Assembly: GCF_021531655.1 (NCBI RefSeq)
Contig: NZ_JADYUF010000004.1
Span: 43,349 to 107,348 of the forward strand
Direction: 5' to 3'
DNA length: 64,000 nucleotides
From: Leyella stercorea
GTDB taxonomy: Bacteria > Bacteroidota > Bacteroidia > Bacteroidales > Bacteroidaceae
The notes below the pieces were generated by a model. It was given only the letters and a program-made list of their open reading frames with translations. It did no database searches and was not told where the DNA came from. This document shows, one piece after another, positions 1-8,217 of the stretch. A program made the position numbers and the translations under genes. Within the stretch, counting starts at the first letter, position 1, and every line of letters begins with the position of its first letter.

Positions 1-1079
1 TCGCCCACGCTGAACTCGGCAGCTTCGCACGTAAACTCGGCAACACCAAGCTTTGAGAAGTACTTGACACCTCTGCCAACGTACACCTTCTTCTCCGTAG
101 CGTTCGAACCATAGTTGCTGTTCCATTCGCCCAGAGTCTGACCCTGATAGTAGCCGTCCCAGAATCCGCGGTTGAACACAGTGGCAAGACGCTTGTCCCA
201 TTCGTCCTTCTTCTCTTCGGTGAAGTCGCCGTCGAGCACAGCCTGGATGGCCTCCTTGTAGCAGCGCACCACATTATATACATATTCAGCGCCACGTGCA
301 CGACCCTCAATCTTGAATACTCGCACACCCGAACGCATCATCCGGTCGATGAAACGAATGGTCTTGAGGTCCTTAGGCGACATGATGTACTTGTTGTCCA
401 CCTCAAGCTGCGTACCCGTCTCGTTGTCGGTGACGGTATAAGAGCGGCGGCATATCTGCATGCACTCGCCACGGTTGGCAGAGCGTCCGGTGTTCATAAG
501 GCTCATGTAGCACTTTCCGCTCACCGCCATGCACAAAGCTCCATGACAGAACATCTCAATGCGCACCAACTCTCCGTTGGGTCCGCAGATGTGCTGCTTC
601 TCTATCTGCTCGAAGATATAAGCCACCTGGTCCATGTTCAACTCGCGTGCCAGCACCACCACGTCGGCAAACTGAGCATAGAACTTCAGAGCCTCAGCGT
701 TGCTGATGTTGAGCTGTGTAGACAGATGAACCTCCTGACCAATCTCACGACAGTATGACATGACAGCCACGTCCGACGCAATAACAGCCGAAATCTGAGC
801 CTTCTTGGCAGCATCGATTATCTGGTGCATCAGCTCCACATCCTCGTCGTAGATGATGGTGTTGACGGTCAGATAGCTCTTCATGCCGTGCTCGGCACAG
901 ATAGCAGCGATGTCGTGCAGGTCGTCTATGGTGAAATGGTTGGCAGAGTGTGAACGCATGTTCAACTGCTCCACACCGAAGTAGATGCTGTCGGCACCAG
1001 CCTGTATGGCTGCCATAAGACTCTCACGTGAGCCTACGGGCGCCATTATCTCATAGTCTTTTATTGTTGTATTATCCAT
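1..1079 (-). CDS. U32 family protein (peptidase U32/RlhA/TrhP-like), 3' end outside window
   Basis: The frame is open from an ATG at 1079 to the window edge, giving 359 codons of the N-terminal part. The U32 signature EMFCHGALCMAVSGKC is at about residues 175-190. Cysteines 183, 190, 206 and 210 fit the cluster that binds an iron-sulfur centre in this family. Members once called collagenase-like peptidases include RlhA (hydroxylation of 23S rRNA C2501) and TrhP (tRNA 5-hydroxyuridine synthesis), so an RNA-modifying role is more likely than proteolysis. Which subfamily this is cannot be told from the visible part. The gene is divergent from the transglutaminase-like lipoprotein gene, with about 137 bp between the start codons. 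Confidence 0.88.
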   Translation of the reverse strand, partial: MDNTTIKDYEIMAPVGSRESLMAAIQAGADSIYFGVEQLNMRSHSANHFTIDDLHDIAAICAEHGMKSYLTVNTIIYDEDVELMHQIIDAAKKAQISAVIASDVAVMSYCREIGQEVHLSTQLNISNAEALKFYAQFADVVVLARELNMDQVAYIFEQIEKQHICGPNGELVRIEMFCHGALCMAVSGKCYMSLMNTGRSANRGECMQICRRSYTVTDNETGTQLEVDNKYIMSPKDLKTIRFIDRMMRSGVRVFKIEGRARGAEYVYNVVRCYKEAIQAVLDGDFTEEKKDEWDKRLATVFNRGFWDGYYQGQTLGEWNSNYGSNATEKKVYVGRGVKYFSKLGVAEFTCEAAEFSVG

Positions 1080-1180
1080 ATTGGTGCAAAATTACTGATT
1101 TATAATTGTAAAACCACAAAAATATATAGAAAATAGCTATCTTTTACATTTACAATGGATTGCATTTGTGAGTTTTTATG

Positions 1181-1188
1181 TAAATTTG
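1181..1188 (+). promoter_or_regulatory. Bacteroidetes -7 box TAAATTTG
   Basis: TAAATTTG fits the TAnnTTTG -7 element of the Bacteroidetes primary sigma factor and lies 28 bp before the ATG of the next gene. No TTTG box is seen at the standard distance; the nearest (1165-1168) is too close. Confidence 0.4.
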
Positions 1189-1216
1189 CTACGTTATTTA
1201 AATCTACTATAGAAAA

Positions 1217-2434
1217 ATGATTTCAAGAATAAGAATTATGAAAATCAAAAGTCTACTTGTACTTTTGACCTTAGGACTGTCTGCCTGCACAGGCAGCAAG
1301 TATGCCGGTGTACCCAAGCAGTATCAGGAATTGATAAGCCAGTCTATGCAGACGGCTGGCAGCAATGCCAAAGAACTGAAGAAGGCATTGAAGCAGACTC
1401 CTACCACACAAAGAGAAGGCATGGCTTTCCTCATTTCGTATATGCCCGAAAGGGATGCCAAGGCCCTGACTGCCGATTTCCTGCTGGAGAATGTGGATTA
1501 TGCATATAAGGCACGAGCTGAGTTCCCGTGGGCAAAAGAGGTGCCCAACGACATATTCCTCAACGACGTCGTGGCTTATGTCAACCTTAACGAGAAGCGC
1601 GAAAACTGGCGCAAGGACTTCTACGAACGCTTCAAGAAGTATGTGGCTAACTGCAAGACTATGCGCGAAGCTATCGACTCTGTCAACAAGAATGTACGCG
1701 ACGAACTGCTGGTCGACTATAACACTAAGCGTGAGAAACCCGACCAGGCTCCTTACGAGTCGATGCGCCAGCACATGGCTTCATGTTCGGGTCTGTCGAT
1801 ATTGCTCACCGATGCGTTCCGTGCTGTGGGCATCCCCTCACGTGTGGCTGGCACTCCGGCGTGGTACGACGACCGCGGCAACCACAACTGGAACGAAGTG
1901 TGGATTGACGGCAAATGGCGATTTACTGAATATTATCCTTCGGAAGACTTGGACAAGTCGTGGTTTCTGACCGATGCCGGCAAGGCCATCAAGGAAGACC
2001 TGCGCAAGGCTATATACGCAGCGTCGTTCAAGCCTACGGGTTCTTACTTCCCCTTGGTATGGGACAAGGACATCCGTTATGTTCATGCCGAGAACGTTAC
2101 CGACCGCTATACAAGCCTTTACAGAGCGCAGCTGTCTGCCACTCCTGCCGACGAACAGCACGTCGACCTGAGAGTAATGGTGTTCAAGGACAAGGAGCAT
2201 GCCGAGAATTCGGGCGACCGTGTAGCCACCAATCTGGACGTATTCAAAGGCGAGGAAAAGCTGTTCGGCGGTCGCAGCACAGGCGCTACGCAAGACATGA
2301 ACGATGTACTCACATTCAAGGTAGAGAAGAACCAGTCGTACACAGTAAAGTTCACAAACGGCAAGGGCGAATTGGAAACCAAGAACGTAGAAGTGGGCGA
2401 CCAGACCACTACCTTGAAATTGTATATGAAGTAA
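1217..2434 (+). CDS. transglutaminase-like domain lipoprotein
   Basis: 405 residues. A lipoprotein signal ends at LSAC (Cys24), so the mature protein should be lipid-anchored in the envelope. A second ATG at 1238 (MKIKSLLVLL) would give a tidier signal peptide and may be the true start. A transglutaminase/cysteine-protease-like core lies at about residues 180-240, with Cys190 (ASCSGLSIL) as likely nucleophile and His223 in GNHNWNEVW as partner. The usual third residue (Asp) may be replaced by Glu238 in FTEYY. The C-terminal 110 residues look like a beta-rich domain. Substrate is unknown. It stands 29 bp before ndk on the same strand and may be cotranscribed with it. Confidence 0.85.
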   Translation: MISRIRIMKIKSLLVLLTLGLSACTGSKYAGVPKQYQELISQSMQTAGSNAKELKKALKQTPTTQREGMAFLISYMPERDAKALTADFLLENVDYAYKARAEFPWAKEVPNDIFLNDVVAYVNLNEKRENWRKDFYERFKKYVANCKTMREAIDSVNKNVRDELLVDYNTKREKPDQAPYESMRQHMASCSGLSILLTDAFRAVGIPSRVAGTPAWYDDRGNHNWNEVWIDGKWRFTEYYPSEDLDKSWFLTDAGKAIKEDLRKAIYAASFKPTGSYFPLVWDKDIRYVHAENVTDRYTSLYRAQLSATPADEQHVDLRVMVFKDKEHAENSGDRVATNLDVFKGEEKLFGGRSTGATQDMNDVLTFKVEKNQSYTVKFTNGKGELETKNVEVGDQTTTLKLYMK

Positions 2435-2463
2435 AAATATTTATTCAACTAAATACTATCTTT

Positions 2464-2925
2464 ATGGAAAAAACATTGATTTTGTTAAAGCCGTGTACAG
2501 TTCAGCGCCGTCTCATAGGCGAAGTCATCAACCGCATTGAGCGCAAAGGTCTGCGCATCGTTGGATTGAAGATGATGCAGCTCGACGACGCTATCCTCAA
2601 CGAGCACTATGCCCACCTCGTCGACCGTCCCTTCTTCCCGTGGCTCACAGCCTCGATGAAGTCGGCTCCCGTCATTGCCATGTGTGTTGAGGGCAACAGC
2701 GCCGTTACTGTTGTGCGCAACATAGTTGGCGCTACCAACGGACGCAAGGCTGCTCCCGGCACTATCCGTGGTGACCTCTCAATGAGCGGTCAGGAGAACA
2801 TCATCCACGCTTCAGACTCTATCGAGACAGCCGAAATCGAGATGAAACGATTCTTCCGCGAAGGCGAGATATTCGAATATCCCGACCCATTGCACGACTA
2901 CTTCTACGCTCCCGACGGAGATTAA
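2464..2925 (+). CDS. ndk: nucleoside diphosphate kinase
   Basis: 153 residues, normal length for Ndk. It transfers the gamma phosphate of ATP to nucleoside diphosphates through a phospho-histidine. The active-site motif is NIIHASDS with His115; the N-terminal ILLKP strand and the late EIFEYPDPLHDYFY tail also fit. The ATG at 2464 follows an A/T-rich leader 29 bp after the upstream stop. The frame is open further upstream to 1960, but that stretch overlaps the transglutaminase-like gene in another frame and shows no Ndk homology. Confidence 0.96.
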   Translation: MEKTLILLKPCTVQRRLIGEVINRIERKGLRIVGLKMMQLDDAILNEHYAHLVDRPFFPWLTASMKSAPVIAMCVEGNSAVTVVRNIVGATNGRKAAPGTIRGDLSMSGQENIIHASDSIETAEIEMKRFFREGEIFEYPDPLHDYFYAPDGD

Positions 2926-2960
2926 GGATAAAGGGCACGGCTCCCCAGTTGAGGTGTTGA

Positions 2961-3074
2961 GAAAAAGAAGCTAAGGTAAAGATAGCATCTAATCTTCTTT
3001 CTCTTGGAGTGCCTATTGAAACTATCATACAAGCATCGGGCTTGTCAGAAGGAGAGATAAAGAATATATTATAA
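2961..3074 (+). pseudogene. 3' fragment of an Rpn/PD-(D/E)XK family transposase
   Basis: From 2961 one frame reads EKEAKVKIASNLLSLGVP and goes on to end SGLSEGEIKNIL, stop TAA at 3072-3074. This matches the C-terminal tail typical of Rpn family recombination-promoting nucleases (a helix, then a short 'GLS-EEI' helix-turn). An in-frame TGA at 2958-2960 and lack of any upstream domain show that only about 37 codons remain. It is followed at once by a 20-bp inverted repeat (3081-3132). The assignment rests on the tail motif only. Confidence 0.6.
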
Positions 3075-3080
3075 AATTGA

Positions 3081-3132
3081 TTGGCAAAGTAATATATATT
3101 CATTGGCAAACTAATATATATTACTTTGCCAA
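3081..3132. repeat. 20-bp perfect inverted repeat with nested near-copy
   Basis: Left arm 3081-3100 starts TTGGCAAAGTAATA; the right arm 3113-3132 is its exact reverse complement, with a 12-nt spacer. A third copy with one mismatch (TTGGCAAACTAATA) begins at 3103 in direct orientation. It sits 6 bp after the transposase tail and could be a terminator or the end of an element. Confidence 0.8.
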
Positions 3133-3250
3133 GTATTATTATATTACTTCCCGAACAGTTCCCTATTGCCGATGTGATTTCGCCTTTTCCACCATTGTAG
3201 TTCTTTGCAAAGAGGCAGTCTTCGAAAAGAGCTCGCGAACTTGCCCAGCA

Positions 3251-3391
3251 TGAACGCAAGTTCACATCAGTGTAATAGCTCTCAGGCACATCGTCATATT
3301 CCAGTCCGGTCTGGCAGCTTGTAGTTGCCATGGCTGCCAGCATCACGAACACGCCTGTATAGATGTTCTTTATTTTACTGAAAAGTCTCAT
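3251..3391 (-). pseudogene. truncated SusD-linked lipoprotein gene
   Basis: The first 47 codons read as a clean lipoprotein start: MRLFSKIKNIYTGVFVML, then TTSC lipobox and QTGLEYDDVPESYY. It begins 20 bp after the SusD pseudogene stop, as expected for the next gene of a utilization locus. After about residue 47 the frame runs into sequence that looks unrelated (CWASSRALFEDCLFAK), overlaps the transposase remnant, and finally reads antisense through ndk. The junction near 3250 is an inference; only the N-terminal part is believed to be original. Confidence 0.55.
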
Positions 3392-3411
3392 AGTGTCGAA
3401 TTGTTAGAAAA

Positions 3412-4803
3412 TTAATTGTTGCTCTGATACTTGAAGCCATGCCAACCCGGATTCTGTTGTATCTGCTTGTTAGAGATAAGCACTGTGGCAGCATACGGTG
3501 TGAAATAGTAGCGCACATTGTCGAATTTGCGCTTGTAGTAGCTGAAGTCCATCGGATATGTGCGGAATGTCGGTGTCTCATAGTTCTTGCCGTCGGTGTT
3601 TGTCTCACCCGGCTCCAGAGCCACGCCGTTCTCGCCTACGATATTGCTGTGCTTGCCAACACGGAATATCATGATACCGCGTGAGGCCTTGTTAAGCTCA
3701 GGAATTACAGTCTTGCCTTCATCCTCGCCCCAACGCAGAAGGTCGAAGTAACGGAAGCCAGGATTCTCGAATGCGAACTCCAGACGACGCTCTTCCTTAA
3801 CCTCGTCGTATACGCTCTGCTTGTCGGTAGCGCCATCGTATGCGCTCAAGCCTGCACGCTCACGTATTTTGTTGATATAAGTGATAGTCTCAGGAGCCTT
3901 GTCCAGATTTACAGCAGCCTCAGCAAGATTGAGCAATACCTCTGCATAACGGATGTTGAAGTAGCATGAGGTGCGCTGTGTGGTCTTCAGTGTTCCGTCA
4001 TCGTTAAACTGGTCGAAGTGAGAGTACTTGTGAAAATAGTAGCCACTAATGGTCTGTTATGAAGCACGGCCAGTTGGAGCCGACTCAATATTCTCCATAT
4101 TACGGTAGCCAGAATGAAGGGCGCTGTATTGCAAAGTCTTCTGGTCGTCCATTGTTGTCTTGTCAATCCATGTCTGTATCTCATAAACAGGATTGCTTTT
4201 CGGACCCATATAGGCGCCATCGTAAGTCACAGTGGCATAGAAGCGCTTGTCACGGTTCTCGAACATCTTGCGGTAGTTGTCGCCCGAACCAGAGTACTGC
4301 TTGTTGCCATCCTTGTCTGTTGTAACAGCAATATTGAGGTCACGCGCCTGCTTGGTTTCCCACCAGTGCTTCCACTTGCCGTCAGCCTCATCCTTCTGCA
4401 AGTAGCAGTCAACGAGATCCTGTGTCGGGAAGAGTCCGGTACGGAAACTCCATGAACGTGTCACCTTGTCGCTGTTGCCGTAATACAAGCATGTTGTCGA
4501 ACAGAGTCTCACGCTTGGTCTGCGGCAGGAAGGTCTCTTCGTTTACAGATAGAGCGTGGTCAACATAAGGCACAGTGCCCCAGAACTTCTCCATGTCGAA
4601 GTACACCCATGCACGGAAGAAGTAGCACTCAGCGAGCAACTAGCTCTTTACTGATTCTGAAAGTGCACTGGCACTGCTTATCTTCTCTATACCTTTATGT
4701 ATCTTGTAAAGGTTCTGATAAGAACCCGACCAAGGACCCGAACCTCCTGTAGACCCATCATACTGACGGTTGTTGTATGACAGCTGGCGGTATAATACAA
4801 TTG
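3412..4803 (-). pseudogene. SusD/RagB family outer-membrane glycan-binding protein, degraded
   Basis: Three blocks join into one SusD-like protein. 4643-4803: SYNNRQYDG, GPWSGSYQNLYKIHKG. 4490-4639: LAECYFFRAWVYFDMEKFWG, VPYVDHALS. 3412-4490: DLVDCYLQK, YAEVLLNLAEAAVN, INKIRERAGL, EERRLEFAFENPGFRYFDLLRW. They are split by an in-frame TAG (plus-strand cta, 4640-4642), a frameshift near 4485-4490 (LFDNMLV must shift to reach YYGNSDKV), and an in-frame TAA at 4057-4059 between PTGRAS and QTISGYYF. The N-terminal signal and first helices are missing, and no SusC partner is nearby. SusD proteins bind glycans at the cell surface; this copy cannot be made as one chain. Confidence 0.85.
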
Positions 4804-4823
4804 CTGAACTTTCGCAAGTTCAG
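4804..4823. repeat. 8-bp inverted repeat at the break of the SusD pseudogene
   Basis: CTGAACTT and AAGTTCAG flank a 4-nt loop exactly where homology to SusD stops. It may mark the end of a lost insertion; no transposase is seen here. Confidence 0.4.
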
Positions 4824-4931
4824 AGTATTCAGTAGTTAAAGGAGTTAAGAAGTTAAGCCAAATGCTTATAATGCTATATCAAGTAAAAAAACTAAAAGTT
4901 TATTATAAGGCAGTTTATCACACATTGAAAA

Positions 4932-4963
4932 CTTGTTATTTGGGTAAAAATAGTGTATCTTTG
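4932..4963 (+). promoter_or_regulatory. promoter of the first AAA/DUF4143 ATPase
   Basis: TATCTTTG at 4956-4963 is a good -7 box. CTTG at 4932-4935, 20 nt upstream, is a partial -33 box. Transcription from here would place the whole 33-nt repeat array in the mRNA leader. The 128 bp before it (4804-4931) show no gene. Confidence 0.55.
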
Positions 4964-4966
4964 CAC

Positions 4967-5065
4967 AAAAGTCCCTTGGAAAAGTGACGCAAACACACAA
5001 AAAGTCCCTTGAAAAAGTGGCACGAATAGGCAAAAAGTCCCTTGGAAAAGTGACACAAACAAAAG
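4967..5065. repeat. three tandem 33-nt repeats ahead of an ATPase gene
   Basis: The unit starts AAAAGTCCCTTG, runs through AAAAGTG and ends with a C/A-rich part. The G of AAAAGTCCC falls at 4971, 5004 and 5037, so the period is exactly 33 nt. Units differ at a few places (GGAAAAGTGACGC, GAAAAAGTGGCAC, GGAAAAGTGACAC). Antisense, the array reads as an 11-residue repeat with no sign of being a gene. It lies between the -7 box and the ATG at 5093. Confidence 0.85.
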
Positions 5066-5092
5066 TAAATCACTCCTAAACAATTGATAGTC

Positions 5093-6436
5093 ATGCTTAA
5101 ACGTAAGATTGAGGAAGAACTCATTGCGTGGAAGAACGATTCTAATCACAAGCCTCTCGTAATAAAAGGCTGCCGACAATGTGGCAAAACTTTCATAGTA
5201 CAGAAATTTGCAGAAGAGAATTATGCAAATGTTGTATATCTCAACTTTATGCAAGACTCTGATTATGCTCTTGCCTTTGAAGGGTCAAAAAGGGTTGACG
5301 ACATCGTCATGAATCTATCAGCCATGATACCACAAAGCCAGTTTGTAGCCAACGAAACATGTATAATAATAGACGAGATACAAGAATGTCCTGCTGCACG
5401 TACCGCCTTGAAATTCTTCAAGATGGACGGTCGCTACGACATTATTGCCACCAGATCATTGCTTGGAGTAAAAGGATATGGCGAAAGACGAAACAGTAGT
5501 GGCAACAAAAGTTCAAAAACGTCAATCCCCGTTGGATACGAAACCATTATTGATATGTATCCTCTTGACTTTGAAGAGTTTCTTTGGGCAAATGGGATAA
5601 GCGAAGCTATAATTGGCAAACTCACAGAATGCCTTGACAGCATTCAGCCCGTACCCGAAGTTATTCATCAGAAAATGCGTCAACTCATACTGCAATACAC
5701 CGTTGTAGGTGGTATGCCATCTGTAGTAAACACATTTGTCAATACCCACAACATGGGCAGAGTTCTTGCCGAACAACGAGGAATAGTTGCTGAATATGAA
5801 GAAGATATGGTGAAGTATGCCTCTGATGCTGACAAACCACGCATACGCGAATGTTTTGAATCAATACCACGTCAACTGAGCAAGGAATACAAGAAATTTC
5901 AGTATTCTACTATCCGCAAAGGTGCTAAAGCTTCACAATATACCGGCAGCATACAATGGATTGAGGATGCAGGAATTATAACCCGATGTCGAAATCTCAC
6001 TATTACCGAACTACCACTCAACGGAAATGCCATCGACGACTGTTTTAAGATATATATGGCAGACACAGGATTGTTTGTATCTATGCTTGACGATGGTACG
6101 CAGTTTGATATTATGCAAGGCAACCTGCATGCCTACAAGGGAGCCATATTCGAGAATCTTGTGGCTGATATCTTCACCAAAATGAAACGCCGATTGTACT
6201 ATTTCCGTAAGAATTCGGGATTGGAGGTAGACTTTGTCACAAGATACAAAGGCGAATGCGTACTTGTGGAAGTGAAGGCTAAAGACGGAAACATCAAAAG
6301 CTCAAAGACTATACTCTCACACCCCGAGAAATACCACGTAAACCATGCCATTAAACTTGGCGACCTTAACGTAGGCAGCAGCGGACAATTCCTTACGCTA
6401 CCTCTATATATGACATTCTTGCTACGACAATTATAA
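5093..6436 (+). CDS. AAA family ATPase with DUF4143 C-terminal domain
   Basis: 447 residues from the ATG at 5093 (a TTG three codons upstream is possible). Walker A GCRQCGKT is near residue 27 and Walker B IIIDEIQECP near residue 98, followed by the DUF4143 half. The C-terminus has a PD-(D/E)XK-like nuclease motif, LEVDF then VEVKA. The cellular role of this family, very common in Bacteroidales, is not settled. Oddity: where family members normally have A-T/S-G-S-L-L-G, this protein reads ATRSLLG, with Arg121 (codon AGA, 5453-5455) in place of Gly. The second ATPase in this window keeps ATGSSS. A strong terminator follows. Confidence 0.88.
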   Translation: MLKRKIEEELIAWKNDSNHKPLVIKGCRQCGKTFIVQKFAEENYANVVYLNFMQDSDYALAFEGSKRVDDIVMNLSAMIPQSQFVANETCIIIDEIQECPAARTALKFFKMDGRYDIIATRSLLGVKGYGERRNSSGNKSSKTSIPVGYETIIDMYPLDFEEFLWANGISEAIIGKLTECLDSIQPVPEVIHQKMRQLILQYTVVGGMPSVVNTFVNTHNMGRVLAEQRGIVAEYEEDMVKYASDADKPRIRECFESIPRQLSKEYKKFQYSTIRKGAKASQYTGSIQWIEDAGIITRCRNLTITELPLNGNAIDDCFKIYMADTGLFVSMLDDGTQFDIMQGNLHAYKGAIFENLVADIFTKMKRRLYYFRKNSGLEVDFVTRYKGECVLVEVKAKDGNIKSSKTILSHPEKYHVNHAIKLGDLNVGSSGQFLTLPLYMTFLLRQL

Positions 6437-6451
6437 AACGTAAAAAGCAAT

Positions 6452-6487
6452 AGACCGGTTTCCTTGATTGGAACCGGTCTTTTTTTT
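6452..6487 (+). terminator. rho-independent terminator
   Basis: Stem AGACCGGTT / AACCGGTCT, extended inward with one bulge, followed by a run of eight T. It ends the ATPase transcript; its T run overlaps the -33 box of the next promoter. Confidence 0.85.
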
Positions 6488-6516
6488 GCTATTATAGCAT
6501 AAAAGTCTTACCTTTG
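6485..6516 (+). promoter_or_regulatory. Bacteroidetes promoter for the maoC-dusB pair
   Basis: TTTG at 6485-6488, 20 nt gap, TACCTTTG at 6509-6516: consensus for the Bacteroidetes primary sigma factor, 38 bp before the ATG at 6555. Confidence 0.75.
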
Positions 6517-6554
6517 CATAAAATATACGCATAAAAACAATAATAAATACAACT

Positions 6555-7019
6555 ATGAGCAAAGTTATCATCAACAGCTATCATGAGTTTGCCGCGTTGC
6601 TCGGCAAGAACATCGGAGTATCCGACTATGTAGAACTCTCGCAGGAGCGCATCAACATGTTTGCCGATGCCACACTCGACCATCAGTGGATTCACGTTGA
6701 CACAGAGCGTGCCGCAGTAGAAAGCCCGTTCAAGTCGACCATCGCTCACGGCTATCTCACACTCTCAATGCTGCCATGCCTGTGGAACCAGATTATCGAG
6801 GTGAAGAATCTCAAGATGATGGTCAACTACGGTATGGACAAGATGAAGTTCGGCCAGGCTGTAAAGTCGGGCGAGCACGTACGCCTCGTTGCCGACCTCT
6901 ACTCTATCGAGAACCTACGCGGCATTGCCAAGGTACAGATCAAGTTTGCCATCGAGATAAAGGAGTCGCCCAAGAAGGCACTCACCGGCATCGCAACATT
7001 CCTCTACTACTTCGAGTAA
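6555..7019 (+). CDS. MaoC family (R)-specific enoyl-CoA hydratase-like protein
   Basis: 154 residues, a single hot-dog domain. The hydratase-2 motif is visible as FADATLDHQWIHVD, with the catalytic pair Asp42 and His47, then FKSTIAHGYLTLS. Such enzymes hydrate trans-2-enoyl-CoA to (R)-3-hydroxyacyl-CoA. The substrate here is not evident and no beta-oxidation genes are adjacent. A good promoter lies just upstream, and dusB starts 32 bp after the stop, so the two are probably cotranscribed without an obvious shared pathway. Confidence 0.88.
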   Translation: MSKVIINSYHEFAALLGKNIGVSDYVELSQERINMFADATLDHQWIHVDTERAAVESPFKSTIAHGYLTLSMLPCLWNQIIEVKNLKMMVNYGMDKMKFGQAVKSGEHVRLVADLYSIENLRGIAKVQIKFAIEIKESPKKALTGIATFLYYFE

Positions 7020-7051
7020 GTGCCACCGACAACCAATCGAAAGTCTGCTAA

Positions 7052-8038
7052 ATGAAGATAGGCAACATAGAGTTCGGACCACGTCCGCTGTTTCTCGCAC
7101 CGATGGAGGATGTCACCGACATAGGCTTCCGCCATCTGTGCAAGCGCTTCGGAGCATCAATGGTATACACCGAGTTTGTCAGTGCCGAGGCACTGGTGCG
7201 CTCGGTCAACGCCACCCTGCGCAAGCTGCACATTAGCGATGAGGAACGCCCCGTGGGCATTCAGATATACGGACGCGACGTAGAATCGATGGTCGAAGCG
7301 GCACGCATCGTTGAGGAAGTGCATCCTGACGTCATCGACATCAACTTCGGCTGCCCCGTAAAGAAGGTGGCTGGCAAGGGTGCCGGTGCCGGAATGCTGC
7401 AGAACATACCGCTTCTGCTCGACATAACACGCAATGTGGTGAAGGCTGTCAACACGCCCGTCACCGTGAAAACGCGTCTGGGATGGAACTCAGACAATCT
7501 GGTCATCACCGATCTGGCAGAGGCTCTGCAAGACTGCGGCATACAGGCGCTCACCATTCACGGCAGAACACGCGCCCAGATGTACACGGGCGAAGCCGAC
7601 TGGACGCTGATAGGCGAGGTGAAGCGCAATCCGCGCATCCACATACCCATCATCGGCAACGGCGACATCTGCACTCCCGAGCAGGCACGCGACGCCTTCG
7701 ACCGCTACGGCGTTGATGCCGTGATGGTGGGACGCGCCACCTTCGGCCGCCCATGGATATTCAAGGAGATGCGCGACCTGCTCGACGGCCGTCCCGAAGA
7801 CACGTCGCTCACCTTCGACCGCAAGCTCGACATCCTGCTCGAACAGCTACGCATCAACGTAGAACGCATTGACGAATACCGCGGCATTCTGCACACACGC
7901 CGCCACATTGCTGCCTCGCCCATATTCAAGGGCATCCCCGACTTCCGCCAGACACGCATAGCTATGCTGCGAGCTACAACGGTTGAGGAACTGACTGGAA
8001 TAATGGAAGAAGTAAGAGAGAAGCTGAATGCTCACTAA
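7052..8038 (+). CDS. dusB: tRNA-dihydrouridine synthase DusB
   Basis: 328 residues. A flavin enzyme that reduces uridine to dihydrouridine in tRNA D-loops. The TIM-barrel start PLFLAPMEDVTDIGFRHL, the catalytic Cys101 in DINFGCPVKKV and the FMN/phosphate-binding strands (KTRLGWN, IHGRTRAQMYTG, IGNGDI) are all visible. The KKVAGKGAGAGM stretch after the cysteine fits the DusB/Nif3-type class. It is the last gene of a two-gene unit and is followed by about 540 bp without an intact gene. Confidence 0.95.
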   Translation: MKIGNIEFGPRPLFLAPMEDVTDIGFRHLCKRFGASMVYTEFVSAEALVRSVNATLRKLHISDEERPVGIQIYGRDVESMVEAARIVEEVHPDVIDINFGCPVKKVAGKGAGAGMLQNIPLLLDITRNVVKAVNTPVTVKTRLGWNSDNLVITDLAEALQDCGIQALTIHGRTRAQMYTGEADWTLIGEVKRNPRIHIPIIGNGDICTPEQARDAFDRYGVDAVMVGRATFGRPWIFKEMRDLLDGRPEDTSLTFDRKLDILLEQLRINVERIDEYRGILHTRRHIAASPIFKGIPDFRQTRIAMLRATTVEELTGIMEEVREKLNAH

Positions 8039-8217
8039 TTAATCACAAACATTCATGGATAATTCATGACTATTCGTGACTATAAAGAAAGTTGTGTGCC
8101 GATGCAAATATCGTACAGGCAGTAAAAAAGTGTTACAAACGAAAAATTGATTCTGGAGATTTCAAACGCAGATTTTATCGGTTTTTGAAGGGTCAGAAAC
8201 ACTCCTGCTCGCCATTT

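Noticed and set aside
1960..2463. N-terminal extension of ndk (168 codons)
   Set aside because: Overlaps the transglutaminase-like lipoprotein gene in another frame; Arg/Ser-rich, not Ndk-like. The ATG at 2464 gives the exact family length.
2819..3250. rest of the open frame of the truncated lipoprotein
   Set aside because: It runs through the transposase scar and antisense into ndk, so it cannot be original coding sequence.
4967..5065. CRISPR array
   Set aside because: Units are directly joined with no unique spacers, only three copies, and no cas genes in the window. The same holds for 20911-21006.
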